A stretch of DNA of 64,000 nt from Zobellella taiwanensis (GTDB lineage: Bacteria > Pseudomonadota > Gammaproteobacteria > Enterobacterales > Aeromonadaceae). Shown one piece after another: positions 19,270-28,336 of this stretch (its first letter is position 1; each line of letters starts with the position of its first letter). The stretch covers positions 62,001-126,000 of the forward strand of contig NZ_PXYH01000008.1 of the NCBI RefSeq assembly GCF_003012795.1, written 5' to 3'. The position numbers and the translations under genes are program-made. The notes beneath the pieces are model-generated. The model did not search any database, was not told where the DNA came from, and saw nothing but the letters and a program-made list of their open reading frames with translations.

Positions 19270-20181
19270 ATGTCCAACGAACAGCTTGACGACCTTACCC
19301 AGCCGCAGCGCGACCGCCTTGCCTTTGTAGAGCTGCGGGTGCGCTTCATTGGGGATATCCGCCGCCAGGATCTGGTATCACGCTTCGGCATCCAGTCGGC
19401 CGCAGCCACGCGAGATCTGGCGGTTTACAAGGAACTGGCGCCTGGCAATATCGACTACGACACCAAAGCCAAGCACTACGTCCTCGGCGAGCACTTCAAA
19501 TCGGTTTTCGACTTCCAGCCCGAGCGGGTCCTGGCCTGGTTGACCCAGGGGTTTGGCGATGGCGAACCATCCCGGCTGAGAGCATGGGTAGCCAGTGAGA
19601 TTCCATCCAGACTCACGCATCCAGATCTGGACGTACTGGCCGCCGTCACCCGGGCCATTCACCAGGAGCGGCCGCTGGCCATCGAATATCACTCCATCTC
19701 CAGCGGCCGCACCCAGCGCGAAATCGTGCCCTTTGCCCTGATCGACAACGGGCTGCGCTGGCACGTCCGCGCCTTTGATCGCAAAACCCAGGAATTCAGG
19801 GATTTTGTGATTACACGGATAAAGCGCCCCGCGGCCCCACTGGATGCCAGCGTGCAAGCCCACGAGCGCAGTGACCAGGATATCCAGTGGACCCGCATCG
19901 TCGAGCTGGAACTGGTTCCGCATCCAGCACAGCCGCGCCCTGAGATCACCAAAATGGATTACGGCATGGATGACGGCAGCCTGCGCATGAAACTGCGGGC
20001 TGCCACGGCGGGCTACATCCTGCGCAAATGGAGCGTTGATTGCTCCCCGGATCACAGCCTGCGGGGGCCTGAGTATCGCCTGTGGTTGAAAGACCACCTG
20101 GCCATTTATGGCGTCAAGAGCGCTTTGCTCGCACCCGGCTACTGCTCGTCAGAGCAGCAGCAAGCGGCCGAACTGGACTGA
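19270..20181 (+). CDS. brxR: WYL-domain transcriptional regulator of BREX (BrxR)
   Basis: A 303-residue regulator. The N-terminal winged helix contains RRQDLVSRFGIQSAAATRDLAVYKELAP; a WYL domain lies at about residues 125-200 (RPLAIEYHSISSGRTQREIVPFALIDNGLRWHVRAFD) and a C-terminal extension follows. BrxR proteins are dimeric repressors that sit first in BREX and related defence operons; their WYL domain is thought to sense a nucleotide ligand. Length and position match. The start at 19270 has only AGGA immediately before it, so translation may be weak. BrxF follows after 10 bases, so regulator and system appear to be one transcript. Confidence 0.88.
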   Translation: MSNEQLDDLTQPQRDRLAFVELRVRFIGDIRRQDLVSRFGIQSAAATRDLAVYKELAPGNIDYDTKAKHYVLGEHFKSVFDFQPERVLAWLTQGFGDGEPSRLRAWVASEIPSRLTHPDLDVLAAVTRAIHQERPLAIEYHSISSGRTQREIVPFALIDNGLRWHVRAFDRKTQEFRDFVITRIKRPAAPLDASVQAHERSDQDIQWTRIVELELVPHPAQPRPEITKMDYGMDDGSLRMKLRAATAGYILRKWSVDCSPDHSLRGPEYRLWLKDHLAIYGVKSALLAPGYCSSEQQQAAELD

Positions 20182-20191
20182 GGCCGCCATC

Positions 20192-20659
20192 ATGTTGGAG
20201 CAGCTCGCACAACGAATTAACGAAGTAGGCGCCTTGCAAACCAAGCTGGTCCTGCTGATTGGCCGCCCTGGCAGCGGCAAGAGTGCCTTAATCGGTGCAT
20301 TAGCAAAGCAGCACGGCCTCCGTGTGATGAATGTAGGTGCTGCCTTAGGTCGCCAGTTGGCCGCGATGTCTCAGCGGCAGCGAGCACTCCAGGCAAATGT
20401 GGTTCTGCGGGATCTGGCTGATGAACATGCCGAGGGCGACCTGCTGTTGCTCGACAATCTCGAGCTGCTGTTCGACCGCTCGCTCAAGCTGGACCCGCTG
20501 GACCTGCTCAAGCGCCACGCCCATGGCCGCCGCGTAGTCGCGGTGTGGCCTGGTGAGCTGCGCGAAGGCCGGCTCGTCTATGCCGAGATGGGGCATCCGG
20601 AATATCAGGACTACGGCCTGGATGGCCTGGTTCCATTTGAAATTGAATCGTTGGGGTAA
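20192..20659 (+). CDS. brxF: BREX type III protein BrxF (small P-loop ATPase)
   Basis: A 155-residue P-loop protein: Walker A GRPGSGKS at residues 24-31 and a Walker B-like DLLLLDNLELLF near residue 83. BrxF is the first core gene of type III BREX, directly before brxC, and this gene has the same size and place. The frame is open upstream to 20108, overlapping brxR, but the ATG at 20192 gives the usual family start MLEQLAQRINEV. Its molecular job in BREX is not established. Confidence 0.85.
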   Translation: MLEQLAQRINEVGALQTKLVLLIGRPGSGKSALIGALAKQHGLRVMNVGAALGRQLAAMSQRQRALQANVVLRDLADEHAEGDLLLLDNLELLFDRSLKLDPLDLLKRHAHGRRVVAVWPGELREGRLVYAEMGHPEYQDYGLDGLVPFEIESLG

Positions 20660-20670
20660 AGGGGAAGCAC

Positions 20671-23600
20671 ATGCGCTACGGGGATCTTATTCAGTTCGAG
20701 CCGATTGAGTCGGTCATTCAGCTGCTCGACGCCAATCGGCCCAACGAGGCCAAGAAGCTCGTCGCGACCTATGTCATTTCCGATGACATGGCCGAGCGCA
20801 TTGCCAAGCAGATGATCCCGCAGCTCTCCTTCGATGAGTCGGTTGACCATAAGGGTGTGCTGGTGGTCGGCAACTACGGCACCGGTAAATCGCACTTGAT
20901 GTCGGTGCTGTCGCTGATCGCTGAAGACGCCGCCTATGTGCCGATGGTTCAGCACCCCAAAGTCGCCGAGGCGGCCGGCAGCATCGCTGGCAAGTTCAAG
21001 GTGCACCGCATCGAGATCTCCAGCCAGATGTCCCTGCGCGACATCATCACCCAGGAGCTGGAGATCTTCCTGGAGAAGCAGGGCGTCAGCTACGCTTTCC
21101 CGCCGGCCGACAAAGTCGTCAATAACAAAGCGGCGTTCGAGGAAATGATGGCCGCCTTTGACGAAGTACACCCTGGCAAGGGCGTGCTGCTGGTGGTCGA
21201 CGAGTTCCTTGAGTTCCTACGCTCGCGCAAGGACCACGATCTGGTGCTGGATCTGTCCTTCCTGCGCGAGATCGGCGAAGTCACCAAGCACCTGCGTTTC
21301 CGTTTCGTGGCCGGCGTACAGGAAGCCATTTTCGACAACAGCCGATTCCAGCATGTTGCCGATAGCCTGCGCCGTGTGAACGAGCGCTTCACCCAGGTAC
21401 TGCTGGCCCGTCAAGATGTCAGCTTCGTGGTCGCCGAGCGTCTGCTGAAAAAATCCGCTGACCAGCAGCACAAGATCCGCACCTACCTCACACCCTTCGC
21501 CAAGTTCTACCACAACATGAACGAGCGGATGGATGAATACGTGCGGCTGTTTCCGGTGCACCCGGACTACATCGGCACCTTCGAGCGTCTGATCTTTACC
21601 GAAAAACGCGGCGCATTGGTCACCCTGCGCGACCAGATCCAGGCCATCCTGGACGATGAAGTGCCCACCGACCGTCCAGGCCTGATCGGCTTCGACAAAT
21701 TCTGGGAAACGGTCACATCCAACTCGGTACTGCGCTCGGACCCGAATATCGGCCCTGTACTCAATGTCGCTGAAGTGCTGGGCGAGCGTGTGCAAAAAGC
21801 GTTTTCTCGCCCCGCCTACAAGGCCATGGCCATTCGCGTCATCAAAGGCCTGTCGGTCCACCGCCTGACCACCGGCGGCGATATCTACGTGCCCGTTGGG
21901 CCGACGGCCGAAGAGCTGCGCGACACCCTCTGCCTGTACCAGCCCGGCATCGAGGACATGGGGGGCGAGCCGGCCGACGACCTGCTGACCGCCGTGCAAA
22001 CCACCCTGCGCGAGATCGTCAAGACGGTGAACGGTCAGTTCATCTCCAAGGCGCCCGACACCGAGCAGTACTACCTCGACCTGAAGAAAGACGTCGACTA
22101 CGACGCGCAAATCGAGAAGCGTGCCGAAGCCCTGTCCGACGATGCTCTGGATCGTGCCTACTACGGCGCCCTGATGCAGTTGATGGAGCGCGCCGAGGAA
22201 GACACCTACGTCACCGGCTACCGGATTTGGCAACACCAGGTGGAGTGGCAGGAGCGGCGCGTCGAACGCAACGGCTACCTGTTCCTTGGCGCCCCCAACG
22301 ACCGGCCGACCGCCCAGCCGGAACGTGATTTCTACATCTACTTCATCCAGCCGTTCGAACCACCACGCTTTCGCGACGACAGCCGCAAGGATGAGGTGTT
22401 CTTCCGCCTGAAAGGCCTGGACGATGCCATCAAGCGCTATCTGGCCTGCTATGCCGCTGCCCAGGAGCTGGCATCCTCGGCCAGCGGTGGCGCCAAGTCG
22501 GTGTATCTGGACAAGGCGAAAGAAGCCCTACGCGACATGAGCAAGTGGCTGCAAGACAAGCAGATGACGGCCTTCGAAGTCACCTACCAGGGCAAGACCA
22601 AAACCCTGCAGGAGTGGGCCAAGGGCGTTTCCATGCGTGACAAGCTGCGCCTGGGGCCGGATGAGCGCGCCAACTTCCGTGACATCGTCAACGTGACCTC
22701 AGGCCTGGCCCTCGGCACTCATTTTGCTGACCTGGCACCGGAGTACCCAACGTTCTCGGCGCTGGTGACCGAAGCCAACCGCAAGCAGCTCATCGGCAAC
22801 GCACTGAAGGCACTGGCCGGCGGCACCCGCACGAAGGACGCCATCGTCATCCTGGATGCCCTGGAGATGCTCGACGGCGACCGCATCGAGCCGACCCGCT
22901 CCCGTTATGCCCAGGAAGTCCTCAGCCGCCTCACCGCTAAGGGCCACGGCCAGGTTCTCAACCGCGCTGAGCTGATCAGTGGCGCCACCGACGTCGAGTT
23001 CTTTGCACCAGTACGCTTCCGCCTGGAGCCCGATCTGCTGATGGCCGTGCTGGGCGGGCTGGTCTACTCCGGTGACATCGTGCTCGCCATCACTGGCGAC
23101 AAGATCGACTCCGGCAAACTCGCCCTGCTGGTCGAGCGCACCCTGGATGATCTGAAGACCTTCAAACACGTTGAAGCCCCCAAGGAGATCAATGTCGCCG
23201 TTCTTCGCTCATTGTTCGAGCTGCTGGGCCTGCCAAGCGGCTTTGCGCAGATGGCCACCCAGGGCAAGGAAGAGCCCGTCAAGGAGCTGCTAGAAGCCGT
23301 TGCCAAACTGGTCAATCGGGTGCTAACCGTGGGTACCGACCTGCAAACCCGCCTGAGCTTCTGGGGTCAGTCCCTGCTGCGTGAGGAAGAGCTGCGTGAT
23401 TGGCGCAGCCGCCTGGAGGCCCTCAAGAGCTTCCTGGAAAGCCTGTCCCCCTACAACACCGTGGGCAAGCTGAAGAACCTGCGTATCACCCAGGCTGACA
23501 TTGAGGCACAGCAAAAGAACCTGGACGTGCTCTCCGCCGTTGAGAAACTGCGTGATCTAGTCGCCGAGCTGGGTAGCGTGGCTGGCTACTTGTCCCAGGC

Positions 23601-24396
23601 GGAAATGGTCCTGCCGAGTGGCCACCCCTGGGTGCAGCAGGCTCAGTCGGCCCGCAAGGACATTCTCGACAAACTCGCACAGGACAAGAGTGCAGCCCAG
23701 GCCGCCACCTACCGCCAACAACTGGCAGGGCTCAAGAAGGACTATATCAACGCCTATGTGGCTCAGCACAGCAAGGCACGCCTCGGCGTAGCCGAGGACA
23801 AGACCAAAACCGCACTGCGCCGCGACTCGCGCATTACCACGCTGCGTGCACTGGCTGGTATTTCATTGATGCCTACCGGGCAGCTCACCAGCTTCGAAGA
23901 TAAGCTCGACAAGCTCAAAAGCTGCGCCTCGCTGGTCGAAGCCGAGCTGGCCACCAGCCCGGTGTGCCCGCACTGTGGTTTCCGGCCGGCCAATGAGCAA
24001 GCCGATCTGCTGCCGGCCGCCAACGTACTCAAGGCCCTGGATGAAGAGCTGGACCGCCTGCTCGAAGGCTGGCAGCAAACCCTGCTGGACAACCTCGACG
24101 ACCCCATCATCCAGGCCAACTTCGAGCTGCTGAAGGCCAGCCAACGCGAGCTGATTACCGCCTTCCTGGCGTCCAAAACACTGCCCGACCCGGTCACGCC
24201 GGAATTTGTGGCGACCATCCAGGAGGCACTGTCCGGCCTGGAGAAGATCCTGGTCACCGGCGACGACATCAAACAGGCACTGCTCGCCGGCGGCTCTCCG
24301 GCCACGCCTGAAGACCTGCGTCGTCGCTTCGAGTCTTTTATGACCGAACGCTGCAAGGGCAAGGACGCCAGCAAACTGCGATTTGTGGTGGAGTGA
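20671..24396 (+). CDS. brxC: BREX ATPase BrxC (DUF6079)
   Basis: A 1241-residue AAA-type ATPase, the largest BREX core subunit. Walker A is GNYGTGKS at residues 67-74, followed by a Walker B-like GVLLVVDEFLEF near residues 171-182. The C-terminal third is helical, with a CPHCGFRPANEQ zinc-knuckle-like segment near residue 1100. BrxC is found in all BREX types except those with PglY, its relative, and is needed for defence. It starts 11 bases after brxF; GGGGAAG precedes the ATG. The next gene begins three bases after its stop. Confidence 0.92.
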   Translation: MRYGDLIQFEPIESVIQLLDANRPNEAKKLVATYVISDDMAERIAKQMIPQLSFDESVDHKGVLVVGNYGTGKSHLMSVLSLIAEDAAYVPMVQHPKVAEAAGSIAGKFKVHRIEISSQMSLRDIITQELEIFLEKQGVSYAFPPADKVVNNKAAFEEMMAAFDEVHPGKGVLLVVDEFLEFLRSRKDHDLVLDLSFLREIGEVTKHLRFRFVAGVQEAIFDNSRFQHVADSLRRVNERFTQVLLARQDVSFVVAERLLKKSADQQHKIRTYLTPFAKFYHNMNERMDEYVRLFPVHPDYIGTFERLIFTEKRGALVTLRDQIQAILDDEVPTDRPGLIGFDKFWETVTSNSVLRSDPNIGPVLNVAEVLGERVQKAFSRPAYKAMAIRVIKGLSVHRLTTGGDIYVPVGPTAEELRDTLCLYQPGIEDMGGEPADDLLTAVQTTLREIVKTVNGQFISKAPDTEQYYLDLKKDVDYDAQIEKRAEALSDDALDRAYYGALMQLMERAEEDTYVTGYRIWQHQVEWQERRVERNGYLFLGAPNDRPTAQPERDFYIYFIQPFEPPRFRDDSRKDEVFFRLKGLDDAIKRYLACYAAAQELASSASGGAKSVYLDKAKEALRDMSKWLQDKQMTAFEVTYQGKTKTLQEWAKGVSMRDKLRLGPDERANFRDIVNVTSGLALGTHFADLAPEYPTFSALVTEANRKQLIGNALKALAGGTRTKDAIVILDALEMLDGDRIEPTRSRYAQEVLSRLTAKGHGQVLNRAELISGATDVEFFAPVRFRLEPDLLMAVLGGLVYSGDIVLAITGDKIDSGKLALLVERTLDDLKTFKHVEAPKEINVAVLRSLFELLGLPSGFAQMATQGKEEPVKELLEAVAKLVNRVLTVGTDLQTRLSFWGQSLLREEELRDWRSRLEALKSFLESLSPYNTVGKLKNLRITQADIEAQQKNLDVLSAVEKLRDLVAELGSVAGYLSQAEMVLPSGHPWVQQAQSARKDILDKLAQDKSAAQAATYRQQLAGLKKDYINAYVAQHSKARLGVAEDKTKTALRRDSRITTLRALAGISLMPTGQLTSFEDKLDKLKSCASLVEAELATSPVCPHCGFRPANEQADLLPAANVLKALDEELDRLLEGWQQTLLDNLDDPIIQANFELLKASQRELITAFLASKTLPDPVTPEFVATIQEALSGLEKILVTGDDIKQALLAGGSPATPEDLRRRFESFMTERCKGKDASKLRFVVE

Positions 24397-24399
24397 ATC

Positions 24400-25677
24400 A
24401 TGATTTCTAAATTTCTCTTCAAAAACTGGAAAAGCCACCGCGAATCGACTCTACATATCGATCCGCTCACCATTCTCATAGGTACAAATGCCAGCGGAAA
24501 ATCCAACGCTTTGGATGCACTACTGTTCCTGAACCGGGTTGCGATGGGAGCGCAGCTAACTGCAGCATTGCAGGGTGAAGGCACGCAGATGGCTGTGCGC
24601 GGGGGGATCGAATGGGCGGCACGCAGGCCCGGCAACACGTTCTCGTTAGAGGTAACTGTTCGCGCAACCGAACAGATGGATTACGAGTACAGGCTCGACG
24701 GCCACGTGCTTGGAAACCGCTGTGATTTGCTCGCCGAACAACTTATCCGCATCAAGTATCGCGCTACAAAAGATGGTGCACGGAGCAGCGAGAGTGGCCG
24801 CATTAACCTTTTCACCACTGACTCCTGTGATGATCATTCGCCCACCATTGTGGCAAGACTGTATAACGAAAAGCGCGGCTCACCTCGCCCTTTGAGCCGC
24901 GCCAATGCTGTGCTCTATCAGCTCATGGGACAAAAGCCGCGCCAAGAGATTGAAGATGGTGTCGCTGCAGTTCTCGAAGCGCTGAAAAATATCTTTGTCC
25001 TTGATCCGATCCCTTCGCACATGCGGGGTTACTCAGCGCTATCGGAACGCCTGGAGCCTGACGCAGCCAATATCGCAGGAGTGCTGGCTGCACTGCCAGC
25101 AGACAAGAAAGAGGATATCGAAAGCACCCTCACCCGCTTCGCCAGCAAGCTTCCAGAGAAAGACATCCGTAAAGTATATGCAGAGCCAGTGGGCAAGTTC
25201 GGATCTGATGCCATGCTGTACTGCGACGAACATTGGGGCAATAGCAAAGAGAACGCAGCAGTGGACGCACGCGGCATGTCGGATGGTTCATTGCGCTTCT
25301 TGGCAATACTCACAGCTCTTCTTACCAGGCCGCAAGGGAGCCTTTTGATCATCGAAGAGGTAGATAACGGATTGCATCCATCACGGGCGCAACTGCTTCT
25401 CCACATGCTCAAAGAAGTTGGTGGTGAGCGAGAAGTCGATGTGGTTGTCACCACACACAACCCCGCACTGCTCGATGCAATGGGAACCGAAATGGTGCCA
25501 TTCATCTCGGTTGCGCATCGTGACCCGACCACCGGGGACAGCCTGTTAACGCTGCTGGAGGACATTGCAGACCTCCCCAAACTCTTGGCGCAAGGTACTG
25601 TTGGCCGACTTTCCAGCCGAGGACTAATTGAAGCGAGTCTTCATTCGGAGCAGGGAAAGCAAGAGGCAGGCGTATGA
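24400..25677 (+). CDS. RecF/OLD-like AAA ATPase (AAA_21), first gene of the nested cassette
   Basis: A 425-residue SMC/RecF-type ATPase: Walker A GTNASGKS at residues 28-35 (after FLFKNWKSHRESTLHIDPLT), a C-terminal signature (ARGMSDGSLRFLAILTALL), Walker B LLIIEEVDNGLHPS near residue 316 and the H-loop TTHNPALLDAM. There is no TOPRIM nuclease domain, so unlike OLD it needs a partner; the PIN protein overlapping its stop codon (ATGA at 25674) is the natural candidate. ATPase plus nuclease pairs of this kind occur in several defence systems. Lower GC and different codon use than brxC indicate a separate origin. Not a BREX core gene. Confidence 0.85.
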   Translation: MISKFLFKNWKSHRESTLHIDPLTILIGTNASGKSNALDALLFLNRVAMGAQLTAALQGEGTQMAVRGGIEWAARRPGNTFSLEVTVRATEQMDYEYRLDGHVLGNRCDLLAEQLIRIKYRATKDGARSSESGRINLFTTDSCDDHSPTIVARLYNEKRGSPRPLSRANAVLYQLMGQKPRQEIEDGVAAVLEALKNIFVLDPIPSHMRGYSALSERLEPDAANIAGVLAALPADKKEDIESTLTRFASKLPEKDIRKVYAEPVGKFGSDAMLYCDEHWGNSKENAAVDARGMSDGSLRFLAILTALLTRPQGSLLIIEEVDNGLHPSRAQLLLHMLKEVGGEREVDVVVTTHNPALLDAMGTEMVPFISVAHRDPTTGDSLLTLLEDIADLPKLLAQGTVGRLSSRGLIEASLHSEQGKQEAGV

Positions 25678-26192
25678 CCACCAAGAAGGTTTTGATCCTG
25701 GATACGTCTGTGCTGTGCTGCTGGCTAAGGATTCCCGGTAAGGAGACGGCGGGGCCGCTTGATGACCAGTGGACCCCAGAGCGCATTGATGCACTGATTG
25801 AAGAAGATAAGCAGCGGAGTACGTTTGTGTTACCGCTTGCCACACTGATAGAAACAGGGAACCACATTGCGCAAGCGGCAAACCGTCGCCACGAGTGCGC
25901 CATTGCGTTGGCGAGTCATCTTGCCGCCACCGCCGACGCGCAAACACCATGGGCGGCTTTCACCGATCAGTCCGCCCTCTGGGAGTCGGATCAACTAAAA
26001 GTCTTGGCTGAAAGTTGGCCTGGGCTAGCTGTGGGCGGCACATCCATTGGCGATGCAACCATCAAAGACGTTGCTGAACATTACGCCAAAGCAGGTTTTC
26101 ATGTCGAAATTTTGACCGGTGATGCTGGACTCAAAGCCTATGAGCCTGCAAAGCCGCTGCCTGCGCCACCCCGTCGCCGCGCATCAAGGTGA
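25674..26192 (+). CDS. PIN-like nuclease partner of the cassette ATPase
   Basis: A 172-residue protein with a PIN-domain layout: Asp10 in VLILDTSVL, Glu60 in PLATLIETGNHI, Asp127 in GGTSIGDATI and Asp150 in VEILTGDAGLKAYEP. These four acidic residues would hold the metal ions of an RNase/DNase site. The tail is basic and proline-rich (PLPAPPRRRASR). It shares ATGA with the ATPase upstream and GTGA with the small gene downstream, so the genes are translationally coupled. It may act as effector of the ATPase. Family by motif only; not a type II VapC by context, since no antitoxin is adjacent. Confidence 0.75.
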   Translation: MTTKKVLILDTSVLCCWLRIPGKETAGPLDDQWTPERIDALIEEDKQRSTFVLPLATLIETGNHIAQAANRRHECAIALASHLAATADAQTPWAAFTDQSALWESDQLKVLAESWPGLAVGGTSIGDATIKDVAEHYAKAGFHVEILTGDAGLKAYEPAKPLPAPPRRRASR

Positions 26193-26383
26193 GCAACGTG
26201 AAGACTCTGCTTATTTACATCCGCGCCAAACACCGTATGCAGTGGACACATTTGCGTCAGGCTTTGACCGAGCTAGACCTGATCAAGCAAGTTCATCACA
26301 AAAAGCTCAACGAGCTCCAGAGTACGGCAAATTTTTCATACGGACAGGCCCTAGATCTTACAGAGGCAGAATATGGACATTGA
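26189..26383 (+). CDS. 64-residue protein of the nested cassette, unknown family
   Basis: A small basic protein, MSNVKTLLIYIRAKHRMQWT onward, helix-rich (RQALTELDLIKQVHHKKLNE). I do not recognise it. The GTG start shares bases with the stop of the PIN gene (GTGA) and its own last 11 bases overlap the start of the GHKL gene at 26373. Coupling on both sides is strong evidence that it is translated. It could be an adaptor between the PIN and GHKL proteins, which is only a guess. Confidence 0.6.
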   Translation: MSNVKTLLIYIRAKHRMQWTHLRQALTELDLIKQVHHKKLNELQSTANFSYGQALDLTEAEYGH

Positions 26384-28262
26384 AACATCTGGAGCAATCA
26401 GGCTGTTCTTCCCCAACCCGTCATTGACGTTGGTGTATTTTGAAGCCGTTGCCAACGCTCTGGATGCTGGCGCAACTGAGGTGAGCATTGATATTGACGT
26501 GCACGCATTTGATAAGCCAGACACACTCAAGATAACTGTTTCGGACAACGGCGACGGCTTCACCGACGAAAATTTCGAGCGCTTCAGAAAGCTACTGCGA
26601 CCCAGGGACAAGTTCCATAAAGGCATAGGGCGCTTGGTTTTTCTCAACTACTTCAACCGTGTTGAAGTGACTAGCACATGGGGAAGGTGCCACAGGCACT
26701 TCATCTTCAAAGATTCTTTTGATGGCAATGCACCCCTGGAAACTCTTGCAGCCGAGCAACCAGCCAAGACCACGCTGGAGTTCACTGGCTTTGCCAAGGA
26801 CCGGGTTAAGTCCTACGACGACCTGAAGCCGGATGCACTAAAGCCGCTCTTGATCGAGCAGTTTTTGCCTACCTTGGACGCACGCAAGCGTGATGGGAAA
26901 GCCTTCAAGATTTCTATCAACCTGAAGACCAATGAAAGCAATGCGCAGAAGGAGTTCTTCCCGCACGAAACAACAATAACGGCAGACGACTTGCCGTCGA
27001 TGACCAAGGTTACGATCCAGGACGATACGCTAGACGCCATCTCCAACATCGACATGTACTACCACATTGAACCGGTGACAGGTAAGGGGCGCTCACTGAC
27101 CGCGTTCAGCATTGATGGACGAACGATACCAGCCAACCTAATACCACCATCGTCTTTTCCGGCGGGCTATCTATGTGTTTTTTTATTTGAATCTGAGATC
27201 TTCCACTCCAATGCGGACAGCTCAAGGCAAAAGCTTGTGCTGCCTGAAGGCATTCAAGAGGCACGCCTCTACCGCGTAATGCGCAAGGAGCTTGGCAAGG
27301 TACTTGCCGAACAGATTCCGTTAATCACAGAAAGAAACGCCAAGGTCAGGGCGAAATTTGAGGAGCAATTCCCTCACCTACTCGGCTACTTCGAGACAGA
27401 TACCGTCGGCTTGATTGATCGTGACGATGCTTTAACCATCGCACAACAGCGTTTCTTCCGTGTTCAGAAAGATATTCTTCAGTGCGAACATCTGAGCGAG
27501 TCAGCTTACGAGAAATCGCTTGAACTCTCGTCCCGAACCCTCACCGAATACATCTTGTACCGGGAAAAAATTATCGGCCGCATGAAAGAAATGACAGCCG
27601 ACAACGCCGAATCCGAGATCCACAACCTCATTGTCCCGAGGTTCAAAGAGTTCTCGCAGGATGCGATGCCGTCTGAGATTTACCAGAACAATGCTTGGCT
27701 GCTGGACGACAAGTTCATGGTGTTCCGAACCATTCTCAGTGAAAAGAGCATGGATACCGTCATCAATGCCATACGACTTGATGAAGAAAAGATCGGTGAC
27801 ACGGGACGACCTGATATCGCCATGATTTTCTCTGCGGACCCAAATGATGATGTGCCAGTAGATGTGGTAGTGGTAGAGATAAAGAAAAAGACTGACGAGG
27901 AAAAGGACAATTTCTACGCAGTCAACCAGCTACTTGATCGCGCAGGAAAGCTTGTGGCGCACTGCCAGAACATCCAAAGAGTTTGGTACTACGCGATCGT
28001 AGATATCAATGACACAGCAGCTTTTCGACTCCGGCAAATGAAGTGGACGCCGCTCTTCTCCAAAGGCAGGGTGTTTTATCAGGAATTTGAAACACCGCAT
28101 CCAGACGGCCGCATTATTCCTACGCCCTCGTTTGTGGTTTCTTTCGATGCGATCGTAGCTGACGCGGAATGCCGTAACCACACGTTCCTGGAGATCCTGC
28201 GAGCCGGAATGAAGCAATATGCAGAAGATCAAAGCAGGTCCAGATCTTCGGCCGATGACTGA
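26373..28262 (+). CDS. GHKL (Hsp90-like) ATPase with C-terminal PD-(D/E)XK-like domain
   Basis: A 629-residue protein. The N-terminus is a Bergerat-fold ATPase: N box YFEAVANALDAGA (residues 22-34), G1 box SDNGDGF (57-63), G2 box KGIGRLVFL (83-91). The C-terminal part contains GRPDIAMIFS followed by PVDVVVVEIKKK (about residues 475-510), which reads as the PD...ExK core of a restriction-endonuclease fold. The combination suggests an ATP-switched nuclease. It is the last gene of the cassette; GC is clearly below that of brxC or brxHII. It is not a BREX core protein, and Hsp90, MutL and gyrase are excluded by the lack of their other domains. Confidence 0.78.
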   Translation: MDIETSGAIRLFFPNPSLTLVYFEAVANALDAGATEVSIDIDVHAFDKPDTLKITVSDNGDGFTDENFERFRKLLRPRDKFHKGIGRLVFLNYFNRVEVTSTWGRCHRHFIFKDSFDGNAPLETLAAEQPAKTTLEFTGFAKDRVKSYDDLKPDALKPLLIEQFLPTLDARKRDGKAFKISINLKTNESNAQKEFFPHETTITADDLPSMTKVTIQDDTLDAISNIDMYYHIEPVTGKGRSLTAFSIDGRTIPANLIPPSSFPAGYLCVFLFESEIFHSNADSSRQKLVLPEGIQEARLYRVMRKELGKVLAEQIPLITERNAKVRAKFEEQFPHLLGYFETDTVGLIDRDDALTIAQQRFFRVQKDILQCEHLSESAYEKSLELSSRTLTEYILYREKIIGRMKEMTADNAESEIHNLIVPRFKEFSQDAMPSEIYQNNAWLLDDKFMVFRTILSEKSMDTVINAIRLDEEKIGDTGRPDIAMIFSADPNDDVPVDVVVVEIKKKTDEEKDNFYAVNQLLDRAGKLVAHCQNIQRVWYYAIVDINDTAAFRLRQMKWTPLFSKGRVFYQEFETPHPDGRIIPTPSFVVSFDAIVADAECRNHTFLEILRAGMKQYAEDQSRSRSSADD

Positions 28263-28336
28263 TCAGGAAGACGAATTAGCATGAATGACCGATTTCATGA
28301 CAGACACTCCAAAGCAAAAAGACTAGTGGAGTCACA

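Noticed and set aside
25674-26192. PIN protein as VapC toxin of a toxin-antitoxin pair
   Set aside because: No antitoxin-like gene precedes it; it is coupled to an ATPase upstream and a 64-residue gene downstream.
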